Positions 38,701 through 48,872 of a stretch of DNA of 64,000 nt are shown piece by piece. The translations under genes and the position numbers were made by a program. The first letter of the stretch is position 1, and each line of letters starts with the position of its first letter. Origin of the DNA: Thalassotalea hakodatensis (GTDB lineage Bacteria; Pseudomonadota; Gammaproteobacteria; Enterobacterales; Alteromonadaceae); contig NZ_AP027365.1 of the NCBI RefSeq assembly GCF_030295995.1, positions 2,078,066 through 2,142,065 of the forward strand. Reading direction: 5' to 3'. The notes under the pieces were generated by a model. That model did not search any database. It had not been told where the DNA came from and saw only the letters and a list, made by a program, of their open reading frames with translations.

Positions 38701-40061
38701 TATTGATATGAGACTGGGCACTCCTTCGGGGGGCCCACCCTTGTTGTTTGCAAAGTTAGCTAATAACGGCAAATAACCACCTCTGACTTCAACCTTATCC
38801 TCATATACTTTAATATCTTTAACCAGAGCCAGAAGTAGGGCTTTAGTAGCTTCAATGTTATTTCCTAATAAAATTTTGTCACATGATTCAACGAATCGTC
38901 CTATGTGATCTTTCCCAAAACGCATTATAGGTAAAGCAGTTTTTTTATCTAATGTATTTATTGAGGCTTCGATTGAGCTTAATTTATCCTCATAAATTTT
39001 TAAATGTCTTTGTATTACACCTGATATAGATAATTTGTTGTCAGCTAAATTACTTATAACGGTAGAAATTTGATTATCGACTTGATTCCATTTACGTTGT
39101 AAATTTGCTTTTTCTATAGAGTTTCGTTTTCTTTCTTAGGCTAATAATGACTTTAGTTCTTCGTAATTACCTTCAATAAATTCATTAGTGAATATTTTTT
39201 TCTTGAGAGAATCAAGTACTGCTTTTTCTATTTTTTCCCTTGGTAAATTTGGAGTATTACATACGTGAATTGAGTGCTTAATTTTATCTCTACACTTGTA
39301 ATAATCATAACGGCCACCTTTACCAGTGTTTATTACCATATTACAGCCGCATTGTTCACACTTAATTAAGCTCGTTAGTAACTTTGGGGATTTCACTGCT
39401 TTGTTTGAAGGTTGCGATTTATTTGGTGCTCTACTTTTCAATATTTTTTGAATTTCTTCAAAATCTTCTTTTTTTACTATCGCTGGAACAGGGATTATAA
39501 CAACGCCAGTGTGTAAATCCTTTCTAAGTCTTTTTTCCCGTACTGTCTTTCTCCATAATACGTAGTATTAGTTAAAATTGTATGTACTAAATTGGGTGTC
39601 CATCGGCTACCGTTTTTCAGTAAGTTTTTGTTATTAAGATACGCTGCAATTTTTTTTACACCATATGAACAGCCTGATTCACCTTTGAGTGCTAGTGTAA
39701 AAATCTTTTCAACAATTTCAGCATTTGCTGGATGTAATGCATACACTTTACGCTTTTTACACCCATCTAGATTGGGAGCTTCAATTGTTTGATATCCAAA
39801 TGGCGGGATAGCACCAGTAGAGTATCCTTGTTCTGCTATACTATTTAACTTAATAGCCGATTTTTTGCTATTTTTTCTACTGAAGCTTTCAGCAAATAAG
39901 CCATTTATTCCTCTCATGATAAAAGCATCATCTACATCTTCAGGTATACAATCTAAGTATGAATATATTGCAACCCCATTTTTTTCTAGAATATCTTCAG
40001 CTTTATATCTAATAGCTTCTTTACGGCTAAATCTAGACGCATCATAAAATGTTCTGCGCAA
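38692..40061 (-). pseudogene. Large serine recombinase, truncated and broken
   Basis: The remaining part shows the end of the resolvase domain (DASRFSRKEA), the recombinase domain (YSTGAIPPFGYQTIE, KIAAYLNNKNLLKNGSRWTPNLVHTIL), a zinc ribbon (CEQCGCNM and CRDK with a later Cys) and a coiled-coil tail (IEKANLQRKWNQVDNQIS). Lesions: the N-terminus with the catalytic Ser is missing at the IS3 boundary, a frameshift lies between 39441 and 39495, and an in-frame TAA is at 39136. The last codons overlap the 3' end of the tRNA-Ser. It is a dead integrase of the island. Confidence 0.8.
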
Positions 40062-40066
40062 CTAAA

Positions 40067-40900
40067 TCAGGACACTTTTCTTAAGGAACTTTGTTCATAC
40101 TCTACTGGCGACAGATCACCATTAGCTGTATGAAGTCGTTCTAAGTTGTAATAACGCATATACGCCATTACATCATTTCTCATATGCCCACGAGTTGGCT
40201 GCGGTACTTTCAGCAACCAATCATGTTTTAAGCTGCCGAAGAACCTCTCAACCACTGCATTATCCTAACACGCACCTACATCGCCAATGCTCGCTCTAAT
40301 TCCGTAGTTGGCTAACAGTTTACGATAATGCTTACTGGTATATTGTGAGCCTCTATCGCTGTGAAATACTAAGCCTTCTGGTGGCTGACGTAAGTTATAC
40401 GCTTTCATCATTGCCTTGTTCACTAAATCAGTCGTCATACGTTTATCAATGTGCCAGCCTACAATACGACGAGAATATAAGTCCATGACAATGGCTAAGT
40501 ACATCCAGCCTTCGCCTGTTCTTAAGTAAGTCACATCACCAGCCCATACTTGATTAGGTGCAACAGGATTAAAGTTTTGGTTCAGTAAGTTATCAGCAAC
40601 CGCATCGCTATGTTTGCGTTTAGTTGTGACCTTGTAGGTAACTCGTTGGGTAACAACTAAACCAAGTGTTGCCATTAATTTCTGTACGTCATAATCACTG
40701 ACGTTAAAACCCTCACTGCGTAATTTCTTTCTAAGCTCTCGATAACCTAAGCTATTTCTGCTTTTCTCGAAGAAATACTTGGCCTTTCGATATAAGTTCA
40801 GTTGCTCAGCGGTAATAATTTTTGCTGGTCGTTTAAGCCAAGCGTAATAAGCACTTCGGCTTACTTTCATTACTTTGCAGAGCTTAACCACGGGAAACAC
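40067..40900 (-). pseudogene. IS3-family transposase OrfB with internal TAG
   Basis: The catalytic integrase-type protein. The HTH-like start (VVKLCKVMKVSRSAYYAWLKRP) and the DDE domain (WAGDVTYLRTGEGWMYLAIVMDLYSRRIVGW, then FHSDRGSQYTS) are intact. A TAG at 40265-40267 lies exactly where the family has an aromatic residue before DNAVVERFF, so the final catalytic Glu is cut off. The same frame continues for 62 residues to the normal end (HTANGDLSPVEYE). Confidence 0.88.
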
Positions 40901-40929
40901 CGAAGATAACTGCTTAATTGTTTTGAATG

Positions 40930-41217
40930 TTACTTGGTTTCCTTTAGCAGGAGGGCGTTGGCCTTTTTTAATATCTCTTTTTCCATCCTTAGCTCTTTAT
41001 TTTCCTTGCGTAGCTTTAGCAGCTCGGCTCGTTCATCCGCGTTTAAACTGGCACCTGATTGCTCAGATTCAAACTTGGCTTTCCAGTTATAAAGTAACTT
41101 ATCTGTAATACCTAAAGACGCAGCCGCCTTTGGTACGCTGTAACCTTGCTCGGTTACTAATGCGACAGCTTCTTGTTTAAATTCTGTCGTATAACTTCTG
41201 TTTGTTCGTTTTGTCAT
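40930..41217 (-). CDS. IS3-family transposase OrfA
   Basis: A 95-residue DNA-binding protein with a helix-turn-helix (EAVALVTEQGYSVPKAAASLGITDKLLYNWKAKF) and a C-terminal leucine zipper (LLKLRKENKELRMEKEILKKAN). It is intact, unlike the paired OrfB. Confidence 0.9.
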   Translation of the reverse strand: MTKRTNRSYTTEFKQEAVALVTEQGYSVPKAAASLGITDKLLYNWKAKFESEQSGASLNADERAELLKLRKENKELRMEKEILKKANALLLKETK

Positions 41218-41270
41218 TTAACACCTCAATAATTGGATTATATTCCATTATTAAAGTGTCCTGTTTAATT

Positions 41271-41557
41271 AAAGCAGATCACTAAGATTGCTTATTAGAA
41301 AAGTGAGCAATACCGTGGAAGGATAATGTGCAATAGGACACTAAATTGTAATGAACACAACGGTAAAAGATTGGTACATTATTAGTGTCATGGATGGTGA
41401 GTAATTAATCGTTGAGGTGCTGTATAGTATAGTGCAAAACGATCATTTGAAGTCAATGAATTATTATTTACAAGCATGTTTAATAGTTAAGTAAGTTTGA
41501 AAATCATACAAATGATGCTAACATTTTATCCTTTAAGTCAGATTGCGGATTAGATCG
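41271..41557. other. Region between IS3 and coiled-coil gene
   Basis: I see no gene here. It probably holds the promoter of the kinase cassette, but no convincing pair of promoter boxes stands out. The stretch is AT-rich. Confidence 0.3.
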
Positions 41558-43558
41558 ATGTCTAACTTATCGCCAGAGCAGTTCGTAGAAGAAGAAACTA
41601 GAAAACTCAATGCTGAAGGTTTGCAGTGGGATGACCCTATTGTCTATGACATAAAATTGAGAGCCATTGAAAGAAAAGCTGAGGAAATGCGTGAATCAAT
41701 AGAAGCTGAACAGCAGCGCATTGAAAACGATAAAACAGATCCTGCTCATGATCAAAACACACGGTTAGACGCATATGAAGATAAGTACGGAGCAAGCTAC
41801 CTTCCAAAAGACTACCAACCAACAGAAGCTGAGCAAAATAACACATGGTTAAGTGATGTTGTGCAGGCTAAGCAGCTAAGTACTTCAGAATTAGAGCAAA
41901 AAATTATCAATTCAAATTCAGGTCTTAATCCAGCAGAAAGTAAAGTTTATGCTGAGCGTATGGCTGAAACTAATGTTCACCACGGGCGCTATATCGAGAA
42001 AGTTGAATCAGGAGAAGCTGATGCCGCTGAAATGGGCGCAACTTTAATGTCTATCGAAAGGCTAGATGCATACAGCCAAGGTGAAGAAGCATATAGAGCT
42101 GTGTTACAAAAGCAGCAAGACCAAACCCCCAGTGATGCATATAGAAGCCACATGGCTGAACAAAGTGGTGATGTTGAAAATATTCGTCAAGAAATTTTAG
42201 CGAAAAACGTTCAGGTAGAACAAGCTTTAAATGAATCACAAGCTTCCTTAAATGGCGTAAGAGGAATGTATGATGAAAGCTCCGCTTATAGTGCTCAAAC
42301 GCGTTCAAGCGCCAATGATTCTGAAAGTGCATCTCAGCGTTCTCAAGAAAGTGCAAACAACATCAATAATATAAATAACGCTGCTTCAGAAAGTACTCAA
42401 TCGATAGAACAAAGTGAATCGAGAGCTAAAGTGGCGACTGACGCTTCTGAGCAAGCCTTAAGTACTAGCCAACAACATGAAAGTCATGCCGCCAACGCAT
42501 CTCAAGCTACTGATAGTTATTCTCAAAATGCTCAGTCATCAAGTAATCAAGCATCTGAACACAGCCAAAATGCGCAATCCGCAAGTGAACAAACTGTCGA
42601 GCAAAGTCAAAAAGCTCATCAATTTTCAGAAGAAGCACGAGCCTCTTCTATGGATGCAGAGTATTTTAATTCCGATGCTAAAACTAGCAGTCATGACGCG
42701 CAGTCATTTTCCACTGAAGCAAAGATTTACAGCGAATTTTCTGAAGGTCATTCTAGGCAAAGTGAAGATAGTTCAAACATAGCATCTGATTCAGCTCGAT
42801 CCGCTGATAGTTACTCAGGTTTTGCTCAAGAAGCAAAAGATAGTACGGTTAGCTTTTCACAAACAAGTAGAGATGCCAGCAGTGATTCGATAAATCATTC
42901 TTCATTATCAAAAGATGCAAGTCTGGATTCTGCCAAATCAGCAGAGGACACGGCTAATAAATCTGGTGATGCTGAAGGCCACAGAGCAAATGCAGAAGAA
43001 TCCGAGCATGTATCAAGATCGAATGCATCAGAAGCTGAACGCCATAGTGCACATGCCAATCAACAAGCTAATTTAACAGAAAACGAAAAAAACCTAGCAA
43101 CACAATCTGCAAATGAGGCCAGAACTGAAGCTCAGCAAACTCACGCCAATAAAGAAGTTAGTGAAGGTGCAATGAGTTCAGCGTTAGCTGCTTCACAAGC
43201 AAGTGAAATTGCAGCCGAAGAAACCAAGAATCTACAGTCTACAGCTACCGACTTAGTAAACGATATAAATGGACAACTGGTTGAGTCCACTCAGATTAAA
43301 GAAGAAGCCAATAGTACGCTTATTCAAATTCAAGGTGTTCTTCAACAAGCGTTAGCAGAATTAAAAGCAGCTCAAGCAGCTCGTCAAGAAGCTGAAACAA
43401 TGCGCAACCAGATTAAAGATGAATTAGCATCAGCTATGGATACAAGGCGAGATATAGAACAACAGTCAATGATGGCGAAAGATTTTACTCGTGATATTGA
43501 AAGACGCTCAAATGAGTCTTCCGATTTACTTTCTAAGCAAATAAATAACATTGCTTAA
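41558..43558 (+). CDS. Giant Ser/Ala-rich coiled-coil protein, first gene of cassette
   Basis: A 666-residue protein that I do not recognise. I prefer the ATG at 41558; a TTG at 41543 would add five residues. Residues 1-180 are charged and helical (PEQFVEEETRKLN, YAERMAETNVHHGRY). Residues about 200-560 are a long low-complexity helical repeat, with Ala or Ser every three to four positions (SQNAQSASEQTVEQSQKAH style). The last 110 residues are a denser coiled coil (LQQALAELKAAQAARQEAETM). There is no signal peptide or membrane segment. The abundance of Ser makes it an obvious possible kinase substrate, which is inference. It is followed by PP2C after 32 bases. Confidence 0.75.
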   Translation: MSNLSPEQFVEEETRKLNAEGLQWDDPIVYDIKLRAIERKAEEMRESIEAEQQRIENDKTDPAHDQNTRLDAYEDKYGASYLPKDYQPTEAEQNNTWLSDVVQAKQLSTSELEQKIINSNSGLNPAESKVYAERMAETNVHHGRYIEKVESGEADAAEMGATLMSIERLDAYSQGEEAYRAVLQKQQDQTPSDAYRSHMAEQSGDVENIRQEILAKNVQVEQALNESQASLNGVRGMYDESSAYSAQTRSSANDSESASQRSQESANNINNINNAASESTQSIEQSESRAKVATDASEQALSTSQQHESHAANASQATDSYSQNAQSSSNQASEHSQNAQSASEQTVEQSQKAHQFSEEARASSMDAEYFNSDAKTSSHDAQSFSTEAKIYSEFSEGHSRQSEDSSNIASDSARSADSYSGFAQEAKDSTVSFSQTSRDASSDSINHSSLSKDASLDSAKSAEDTANKSGDAEGHRANAEESEHVSRSNASEAERHSAHANQQANLTENEKNLATQSANEARTEAQQTHANKEVSEGAMSSALAASQASEIAAEETKNLQSTATDLVNDINGQLVESTQIKEEANSTLIQIQGVLQQALAELKAAQAARQEAETMRNQIKDELASAMDTRRDIEQQSMMAKDFTRDIERRSNESSDLLSKQINNIA

Positions 43559-43590
43559 CCATTGTAATAAAGATAGTGACATAAGCACTT

Positions 43591-44289
43591 ATGAAGGGAT
43601 TTGGACTTACACACAAGGGGCTGGTACGAACAAACAATCAAGATGCTTTCTATTACAACGAAGAAAACGTTGCAGCGGTTTTTGATGGTGTTGGTGGCGC
43701 CAAATTTGGAGAGGTAGCTAGTAAAATCGCGGTTGATGTTGTCAGCCAATCTGGACAAACAGAACCTTTAGTTGAACTGCTAACTAAAATTCAACAAACT
43801 ATTACAGAAACGCAGGCAGTTGAACCGAAGTATGAGGGTATGGCAACAACAGCCGTTATAGCGAGGTTTAAACGAGGGTATATAGAGTATTCATGGTCAG
43901 GTGACTCTAGGTTATATATGCTAAAAGGCTGTAAACTCGTGCAGTTAACGAAAGATCATACGATAGCGCAAGATTTCGTTGATCGAAAAGTACTGACAAA
44001 AGAAGAAGCTAAGACGAGCAATATTTCTTCACACTTAACATCTTGTTTAAGCGCTAATGATAAATTTTTTAAACCATGTCAAGGGAAGGTATCATTTAAA
44101 ACTAAAAAACGATTTTTGTTCTGTTCTGACGGTTTAACTGATGCTGTACAAGATGAAATAATATTGCAGCTTATAAAAAATAAATCGGTTACTAAAGCGG
44201 GTGAGCTATTGCTAAATGCGGCATTAGGAAACGGTGCACCAGATAACGTCACTATCATTATTTTCGATGTGCCCGGTAAATATTTATAG
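43591..44289 (+). CDS. PP2C-type Ser/Thr protein phosphatase
   Basis: A 232-residue metal-dependent phosphatase. Motifs in order: VRTNNQDAFYY, VFDGVGGAKFGE (metal Asp), MATTAVIA, SWSGDSRLYML, LTKDHTI, CSDGLTDAV and APDNVTIIIF. All key acidic residues are present, so it is likely active. It has no membrane part. It is the natural partner of the two kinases downstream, removing phosphates they add. The gap to the first kinase gene is 50 bases. Confidence 0.92.
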   Translation: MKGFGLTHKGLVRTNNQDAFYYNEENVAAVFDGVGGAKFGEVASKIAVDVVSQSGQTEPLVELLTKIQQTITETQAVEPKYEGMATTAVIARFKRGYIEYSWSGDSRLYMLKGCKLVQLTKDHTIAQDFVDRKVLTKEEAKTSNISSHLTSCLSANDKFFKPCQGKVSFKTKKRFLFCSDGLTDAVQDEIILQLIKNKSVTKAGELLLNAALGNGAPDNVTIIIFDVPGKYL

Positions 44290-44326
44290 ATAACAATCAA
44301 AGTTAGTAAAATTAAAAAAAAAGTAA

Positions 44327-45845
44327 CAGGACTTTTAACATGGACAAGAACGATTTTCTCAATGACCTGCCGCAGGCCAAACCGAGCTATACACCAGCTC
44401 CTGATGGTCAGGCACCGGGTAAAGGACTAGTCATTGAGTCAGGAACCTTGTTAGCAGAACGTTACGAAGTCAAAGAACGTATTGGTGCAGGTGGCATGGG
44501 AGCGGTATTTAAAGCCTTTGATAGGAACCGCGATAAAGATATTGCCATTAAAGTATTACTTCCTGATTTATTTTCCAATGAAGCAGCGAAAGAGCGTTTT
44601 ACCCAAGAAGCTCAAATCTCATCAGAATTATCTCACCCTAATATTGTTAATGTGTTTGATATTGTAGTCACAGGCGACTTAACATTTTTAACAATGGAGC
44701 TACTTGAAGGGCAAAACCTTCGAGAATACATGGATGCCCAACATCGAGGCATGGACCAAGAAGAAGCTATCGGTATTATCCAAGATGTAGTTAAAGCTTT
44801 GGAATATGCCCATCAGAGCATGGTGCATCGCGACATCAAACCAGAGAATATCTTCATTTGTGATGATGGCTCCATCAAACTGATGGACTTTGGTATCGCC
44901 CAAGCACAATCATTCAGTCGCGCATCTAAAGTAGGCATGTCATTGGGTACGGCCTATTACATGGCACCAGAGCAATTAAAAGCTAAAGGTAAGGTTGATG
45001 CAAGAGCTGACCAATATGCCTTAGCAGTGCTTTGTTATGAACTTCTTATTGGTGAGCTACCAACAGGCGCAGTTAAAAAACCTCACGAACTTAAAAAAGA
45101 TATTCCTAAAAAGCTGTCAAACGTCATTATGAAAGGTATGGAGCCAAGTGCGGATGAACGATTTACTGATGTAGCAAGCTTTGGTAAAGCACTAGCAGGT
45201 AAAGGCCGTGTGTCTGGTGGTTTGTCAACTAAATGGCTAATGGGCGCAGGAATTACTGTGATTACATTTTCAGCATTCTTTTTTGGCTCAGGTAATTCGA
45301 TAGACTTAGACTTTTCATCATCAAACACAGCGAATACCTCTAGCGGCTCAGATGAAACAAGCTTTATTGATTCAATTAAAGAAACTTTTTTTCCAGACCC
45401 TGCTATTGAGCAAGAAGCGATAGCTTTGAGTGCAGAGCTTGAAACATTAGGTAAAGCAATAGAACGATCAGAAAAACAACTTAAAGAAAAGAAACAAGAA
45501 ACCAAGGCTGAAGTAAACCGCATAGAGTCCTACCTTCGCACCGCGAAGGGGGAAGAAAAAGAATCATTAACGAGTTCGCTTAATCAAGCAAATGTCGAAG
45601 CAGAAGCGTCAAATAATGCTTATGAACTTTTCGCGGACCTGTCCACATCAAGTGACCAGTTTATTGAAGGGCAAAAACAAAAATCGACTGCTGATGCTTT
45701 GTTAAAAGCAGGGAAGTTTAAACAAGCGATTCAAGAATACAACTCAGCTAAAATTGCGTTTACAAAAATATCATCGGTATCTGATGATATTCACGACTAT
45801 GCGTTAAATAAAGCAAAGCTTAATGCCTTCAAGAATGACGTCATA
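44327..45845 (+). repeat. Duplicated kinase segment, copy A
   Basis: A 1,519-base block that repeats at 50417-51935 (offset 6,090). It starts 13 bases before the ATG and ends in codon 502. By eye the only difference is A versus G at 44421/50511. Beyond both ends similarity drops at once. Confidence 0.9.
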
Positions 45846-46982
45846 TCTTTTAATACTTCAAATAATAAACCAATTAAAAACATTAAGGACTTTATTGAAA
45901 ATGTGATGTCGGCAATGAGGAATGCTGATAGCGATGCTGCTAAGTTAAGGTTTGAACAAGCATCAAAAAAATTACTGGTTTTTGAGTTGTTGCAGCAAAC
46001 ATTCCCTGATATTAAAGAACAATATGTACTTAAAAATGTTGAATCGTTAGTTCAGATCTATAGCGAATGCGATTTAGCGAGTGAGTCTGGTGATGAAAGC
46101 TTTGATGAATGCAGTGTCGCAGATGATTTAGCTTTTGCCATAGCGAAAGAAAAAAACAGTATTTCAGCATACGGGCAATATGCACAGAGTAATGGTGCGC
46201 ATACTGATCAAGCAGATGAGTTGAGTGGAAAACGTATGGACTCTCTCAAAACTTATGATGCGTTGACTGTTTATAAAGAGTGGTTTCCTCAAGGAATGTT
46301 TATTAACTGGGTGGATGAGCAGTTTGAAAAACGAGATAAAGAAATTGAAAAAAGCAAACGAGCTGAACAGGCTCGAAAAGACAAAGAAAAAGCAGAACTA
46401 GAAGCTAAAAACGCTCAAACTAGTGCCAGTTTAAATCGTCTAGCCAATCAGCTTTCTGGAGTTTACAGGTTCGAAAAACGTATATACGGAAATAGACAAA
46501 ACGACGGAACAACTAGAGGGTATTATAGAGAAGCTGGGGAGATTAAACGTCGCAGTAATTGTGGATTCGAATTATACCGTTCTCGTGTATTTGTTATTTC
46601 TCCTAAGACTATTAACGTCGAAGGCAATAAAATAACATTTAAAATCATTTCTCAATATTTTAGCAAAAAATGGCTATACAAAGCTTGGGATTCTAGCTAT
46701 GCCGAATACCAGCAGTGCTATTTTGACGAAAGTTTGAATACAAAATATGCTTGGCGAAAAAAAGATTTTGAAGGTGAATTTACACTTACAAACGATTCAT
46801 TGAAATATGGATTTATAGATCTATCTTCAGTTAGGTTTATTATTAAAACCAATGACTATTCACATTCGAATTATCGATTTAGTTCATCCGATGATAGAGT
46901 GGGACAATCTTATAAATATTATGATTTAAACCTCAGAAACGGTGTTATTCATTATGATATTGAAAAACACCAAAAGCAGTAG
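44340..46982 (+). CDS. Membrane Ser/Thr protein kinase A (PASTA-less, STPK)
   Basis: An 880-residue Hanks-type kinase. The glycine loop is GAGGMG (49-54), the ATP Lys is Lys71, the catalytic HRD has Asp165 in HRDIKPEN, and the metal Asp183 is in DFG; all are intact. A transmembrane helix at about 299-317 (WLMGAGITVITFSAFFFG) is followed by a coiled coil (about 355-460) and a helical region (SAYGQYAQ, YKEWFPQG). The unrecognised beta-rich C-terminal domain starts near 700. With the kinase inside, the tail would face the periplasm and act as a sensor. Residues 1-502 equal those of kinase B except position 28 (Lys here, Glu there). Confidence 0.92.
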   Translation: MDKNDFLNDLPQAKPSYTPAPDGQAPGKGLVIESGTLLAERYEVKERIGAGGMGAVFKAFDRNRDKDIAIKVLLPDLFSNEAAKERFTQEAQISSELSHPNIVNVFDIVVTGDLTFLTMELLEGQNLREYMDAQHRGMDQEEAIGIIQDVVKALEYAHQSMVHRDIKPENIFICDDGSIKLMDFGIAQAQSFSRASKVGMSLGTAYYMAPEQLKAKGKVDARADQYALAVLCYELLIGELPTGAVKKPHELKKDIPKKLSNVIMKGMEPSADERFTDVASFGKALAGKGRVSGGLSTKWLMGAGITVITFSAFFFGSGNSIDLDFSSSNTANTSSGSDETSFIDSIKETFFPDPAIEQEAIALSAELETLGKAIERSEKQLKEKKQETKAEVNRIESYLRTAKGEEKESLTSSLNQANVEAEASNNAYELFADLSTSSDQFIEGQKQKSTADALLKAGKFKQAIQEYNSAKIAFTKISSVSDDIHDYALNKAKLNAFKNDVISFNTSNNKPIKNIKDFIENVMSAMRNADSDAAKLRFEQASKKLLVFELLQQTFPDIKEQYVLKNVESLVQIYSECDLASESGDESFDECSVADDLAFAIAKEKNSISAYGQYAQSNGAHTDQADELSGKRMDSLKTYDALTVYKEWFPQGMFINWVDEQFEKRDKEIEKSKRAEQARKDKEKAELEAKNAQTSASLNRLANQLSGVYRFEKRIYGNRQNDGTTRGYYREAGEIKRRSNCGFELYRSRVFVISPKTINVEGNKITFKIISQYFSKKWLYKAWDSSYAEYQQCYFDESLNTKYAWRKKDFEGEFTLTNDSLKYGFIDLSSVRFIIKTNDYSHSNYRFSSSDDRVGQSYKYYDLNLRNGVIHYDIEKHQKQ

Positions 46983-47048
46983 TAAAAAGCAAATAATCAT
47001 TTGGTTATTGTGAGTCTAGTACTAATATCAAATAGAGAGATAGTTTAA

Positions 47049-48869
47049 TTGAGTCAATTACAAGGTGTTGCTTTAGCATTTAGACAAGAAACCTTCGAAT
47101 ACGAAAAAGGACAAGCTCATCAACCTATATCTGATGAGGTTTTGTCACTTATTTCTCAAATTGAAGAACAGAATACTTCAGTTATCTGTATTTCTAGCGA
47201 CTTTGAATTGGAAAAAGGTTTTTATAGTACGTTATTGAGTGATGAGGTTTTTCAGGTTTTAGCTTCGATAGTAAGCAAGAATGTTACAAAAATTGACTTT
47301 AGCGATAGCTCGATATCATTAACTAAAGATCATGATGAACCATCTGCCTTTAATAGTTTAGAAGCACTAAAAGAATACTTTATCAACACACAACCGCACG
47401 ATGATATTGTTAGTTACCGATTGAACTTGCCATCTAACTTCAGTGCTAAGTTTGATTCAATAACGTTTTGCAACCTTGATAAAGAAAACCTATTTTCTGA
47501 TGCATCATTACTTCGCAACCTAAAGAACAATAACTCTGTTTTCATTTCAAAGGGTTTACTTAATAAACAATCAGCGCTTAAAGAGTTATTTTGTGATATT
47601 GATTGTGCTTTTATTTTATCTTCAGGCGCTAATGATAAAGGCGAAGCTAGCTCTAATTTAGCGTTTTTGCCTTATGTTGACGTAATCAAACTAGATAAGT
47701 TTGAACCATCTCAAATTAAAGCAATTCAACAACCAATAAACGTAGCTAACAATATTAGATTAACTAAAAAATTATCTTCGATTATAGAGGCTGTTAGGGG
47801 CGAATCTTCCGCATCTACTGAAAAGTTAACCAAACAAAAAAAGCGTGAAGAGCAAAAGTTAACTGCAATTTCTGGTGGTGGGTTTTCTACCAACTCAGAT
47901 TTGCAAAGTAAATTAAATACATTGGTAAACAATGAGTTTAGTCAAGCACAAACAAAGCTTGAACAAGAGCTTAAATTACAAAGTAGACAAAAAAATATTA
48001 TTGATAGTTTCAATTCCACCGTTGTCGATAAATTTACCTTATTTGATTTGGCGAGAGAGAAAAAACACAATGGCTTTAAACTAACTATTCAAGAGTCGCT
48101 AATTGAAAATGTACAAGGTTTGTTGCATAGAGCCTTTGAAAAGCAATTAAAGCAAAGCTTAAAACTTTATCAAAGCTTGGGTGAATCAATACTTAAATCA
48201 GTTAAAGAAGAGCTTGCAAAAACTGATGTAAATGCCTCAAACCTTGAGCTTAGCTACCCAAAAGAAAGTGAGTTTTGGCACACTGCTCAATACATTTTTG
48301 AATTTGAATCTGATTATTCTGGCGAGCTAAAGAAAAGAGGCTTTTTAAAACGTTTATCTGAAGGTAGACGAGCAGTTTTTAGTTTATTAATGGTAGTGTC
48401 GCTTGGCGGTACTATGTTTGGTTTATCCAACTTACGATCAAATAAATTGATTGGTTTGGCATTGTTTTTAACTTTTATCTTTTCAGTTGTATTTACTTAC
48501 CGTTCATGGCGAGCTGAAGATAAAGAAACGGAAGAAAAAGAGATTGATCGCGCTAAAGAATCGATTAAACGAAGTGCGAGCCAATGTATCTCAGAAGCTG
48601 AAAGAGATTGTGCACAGTGGATTAAAACTGAATTTGATAAGCTTAAAAAACACATTCTGCAATCAATTATTGATGCCACTAAAAATAAATCTGAGCAAGA
48701 AAGTAATCAGCAAAAAGCAGTGCGAGACAAAGCAGAAGCATTGCTGCGAAACATCAATAAAAAACTAGATGAATCGGTAACTCTCAGCCGCAAGCTTGAA
48801 TCAATTTACCAAGAGGTTAAAAAAGAAGAGGCTGATACTCGGCGTCAGCTAATGCCTTTAAAGAAATAA
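47049..48869 (+). CDS. Membrane coiled-coil protein, possible degenerate dynamin-like
   Basis: A 606-residue protein with TTG start after AGAGAGATAG. I do not recognise it firmly. Residues 1-230 look like an alpha/beta domain (SVICISSDFELEKGF, YRLNLPSNFSAKFDSITFCNL, CAFILSSGANDKGEA). The order recalls the GTPase of bacterial dynamins, but no P-loop GxxxxGKS is present. Residues 240-430 are helical. Two hydrophobic segments at about 445-490 (RAVFSLLMVVSLGGTMFG and LIGLALFLTFIFSVVF) form a membrane hairpin, then a coiled coil follows to the end. Next to the Hsp70 gene (3-base gap), it may be a membrane partner of that chaperone. Confidence 0.6.
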   Translation: MSQLQGVALAFRQETFEYEKGQAHQPISDEVLSLISQIEEQNTSVICISSDFELEKGFYSTLLSDEVFQVLASIVSKNVTKIDFSDSSISLTKDHDEPSAFNSLEALKEYFINTQPHDDIVSYRLNLPSNFSAKFDSITFCNLDKENLFSDASLLRNLKNNNSVFISKGLLNKQSALKELFCDIDCAFILSSGANDKGEASSNLAFLPYVDVIKLDKFEPSQIKAIQQPINVANNIRLTKKLSSIIEAVRGESSASTEKLTKQKKREEQKLTAISGGGFSTNSDLQSKLNTLVNNEFSQAQTKLEQELKLQSRQKNIIDSFNSTVVDKFTLFDLAREKKHNGFKLTIQESLIENVQGLLHRAFEKQLKQSLKLYQSLGESILKSVKEELAKTDVNASNLELSYPKESEFWHTAQYIFEFESDYSGELKKRGFLKRLSEGRRAVFSLLMVVSLGGTMFGLSNLRSNKLIGLALFLTFIFSVVFTYRSWRAEDKETEEKEIDRAKESIKRSASQCISEAERDCAQWIKTEFDKLKKHILQSIIDATKNKSEQESNQQKAVRDKAEALLRNINKKLDESVTLSRKLESIYQEVKKEEADTRRQLMPLKK

Positions 48870-48872
48870 TTT

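Larger units (their letters stand above)
40061..41270 (-). mobile_element. IS3-family insertion sequence, inactive
   Basis: About 1.2 kb with imperfect terminal inverted repeats sharing CAGGACACTT (40061-40077 and 41254-41270). It carries two overlapping-type transposase genes in IS3 order. No target duplication is visible, and the recombinase N-terminus is not found on the far side, so a deletion may have followed insertion. Confidence 0.75.

Noticed and set aside
38692-38925. Separate small gene next to tRNA-Ser
   Set aside because: It is in the same frame as the zinc-ribbon part of the recombinase and separated from it only by a TAA at 39136, so it is the tail of the pseudogene.
45083-45523. 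146-residue antisense frame in both kinase genes
   Set aside because: It is identical in both copies only because the DNA is duplicated; it lies opposite a clear kinase gene and has no ribosome binding site or family features.
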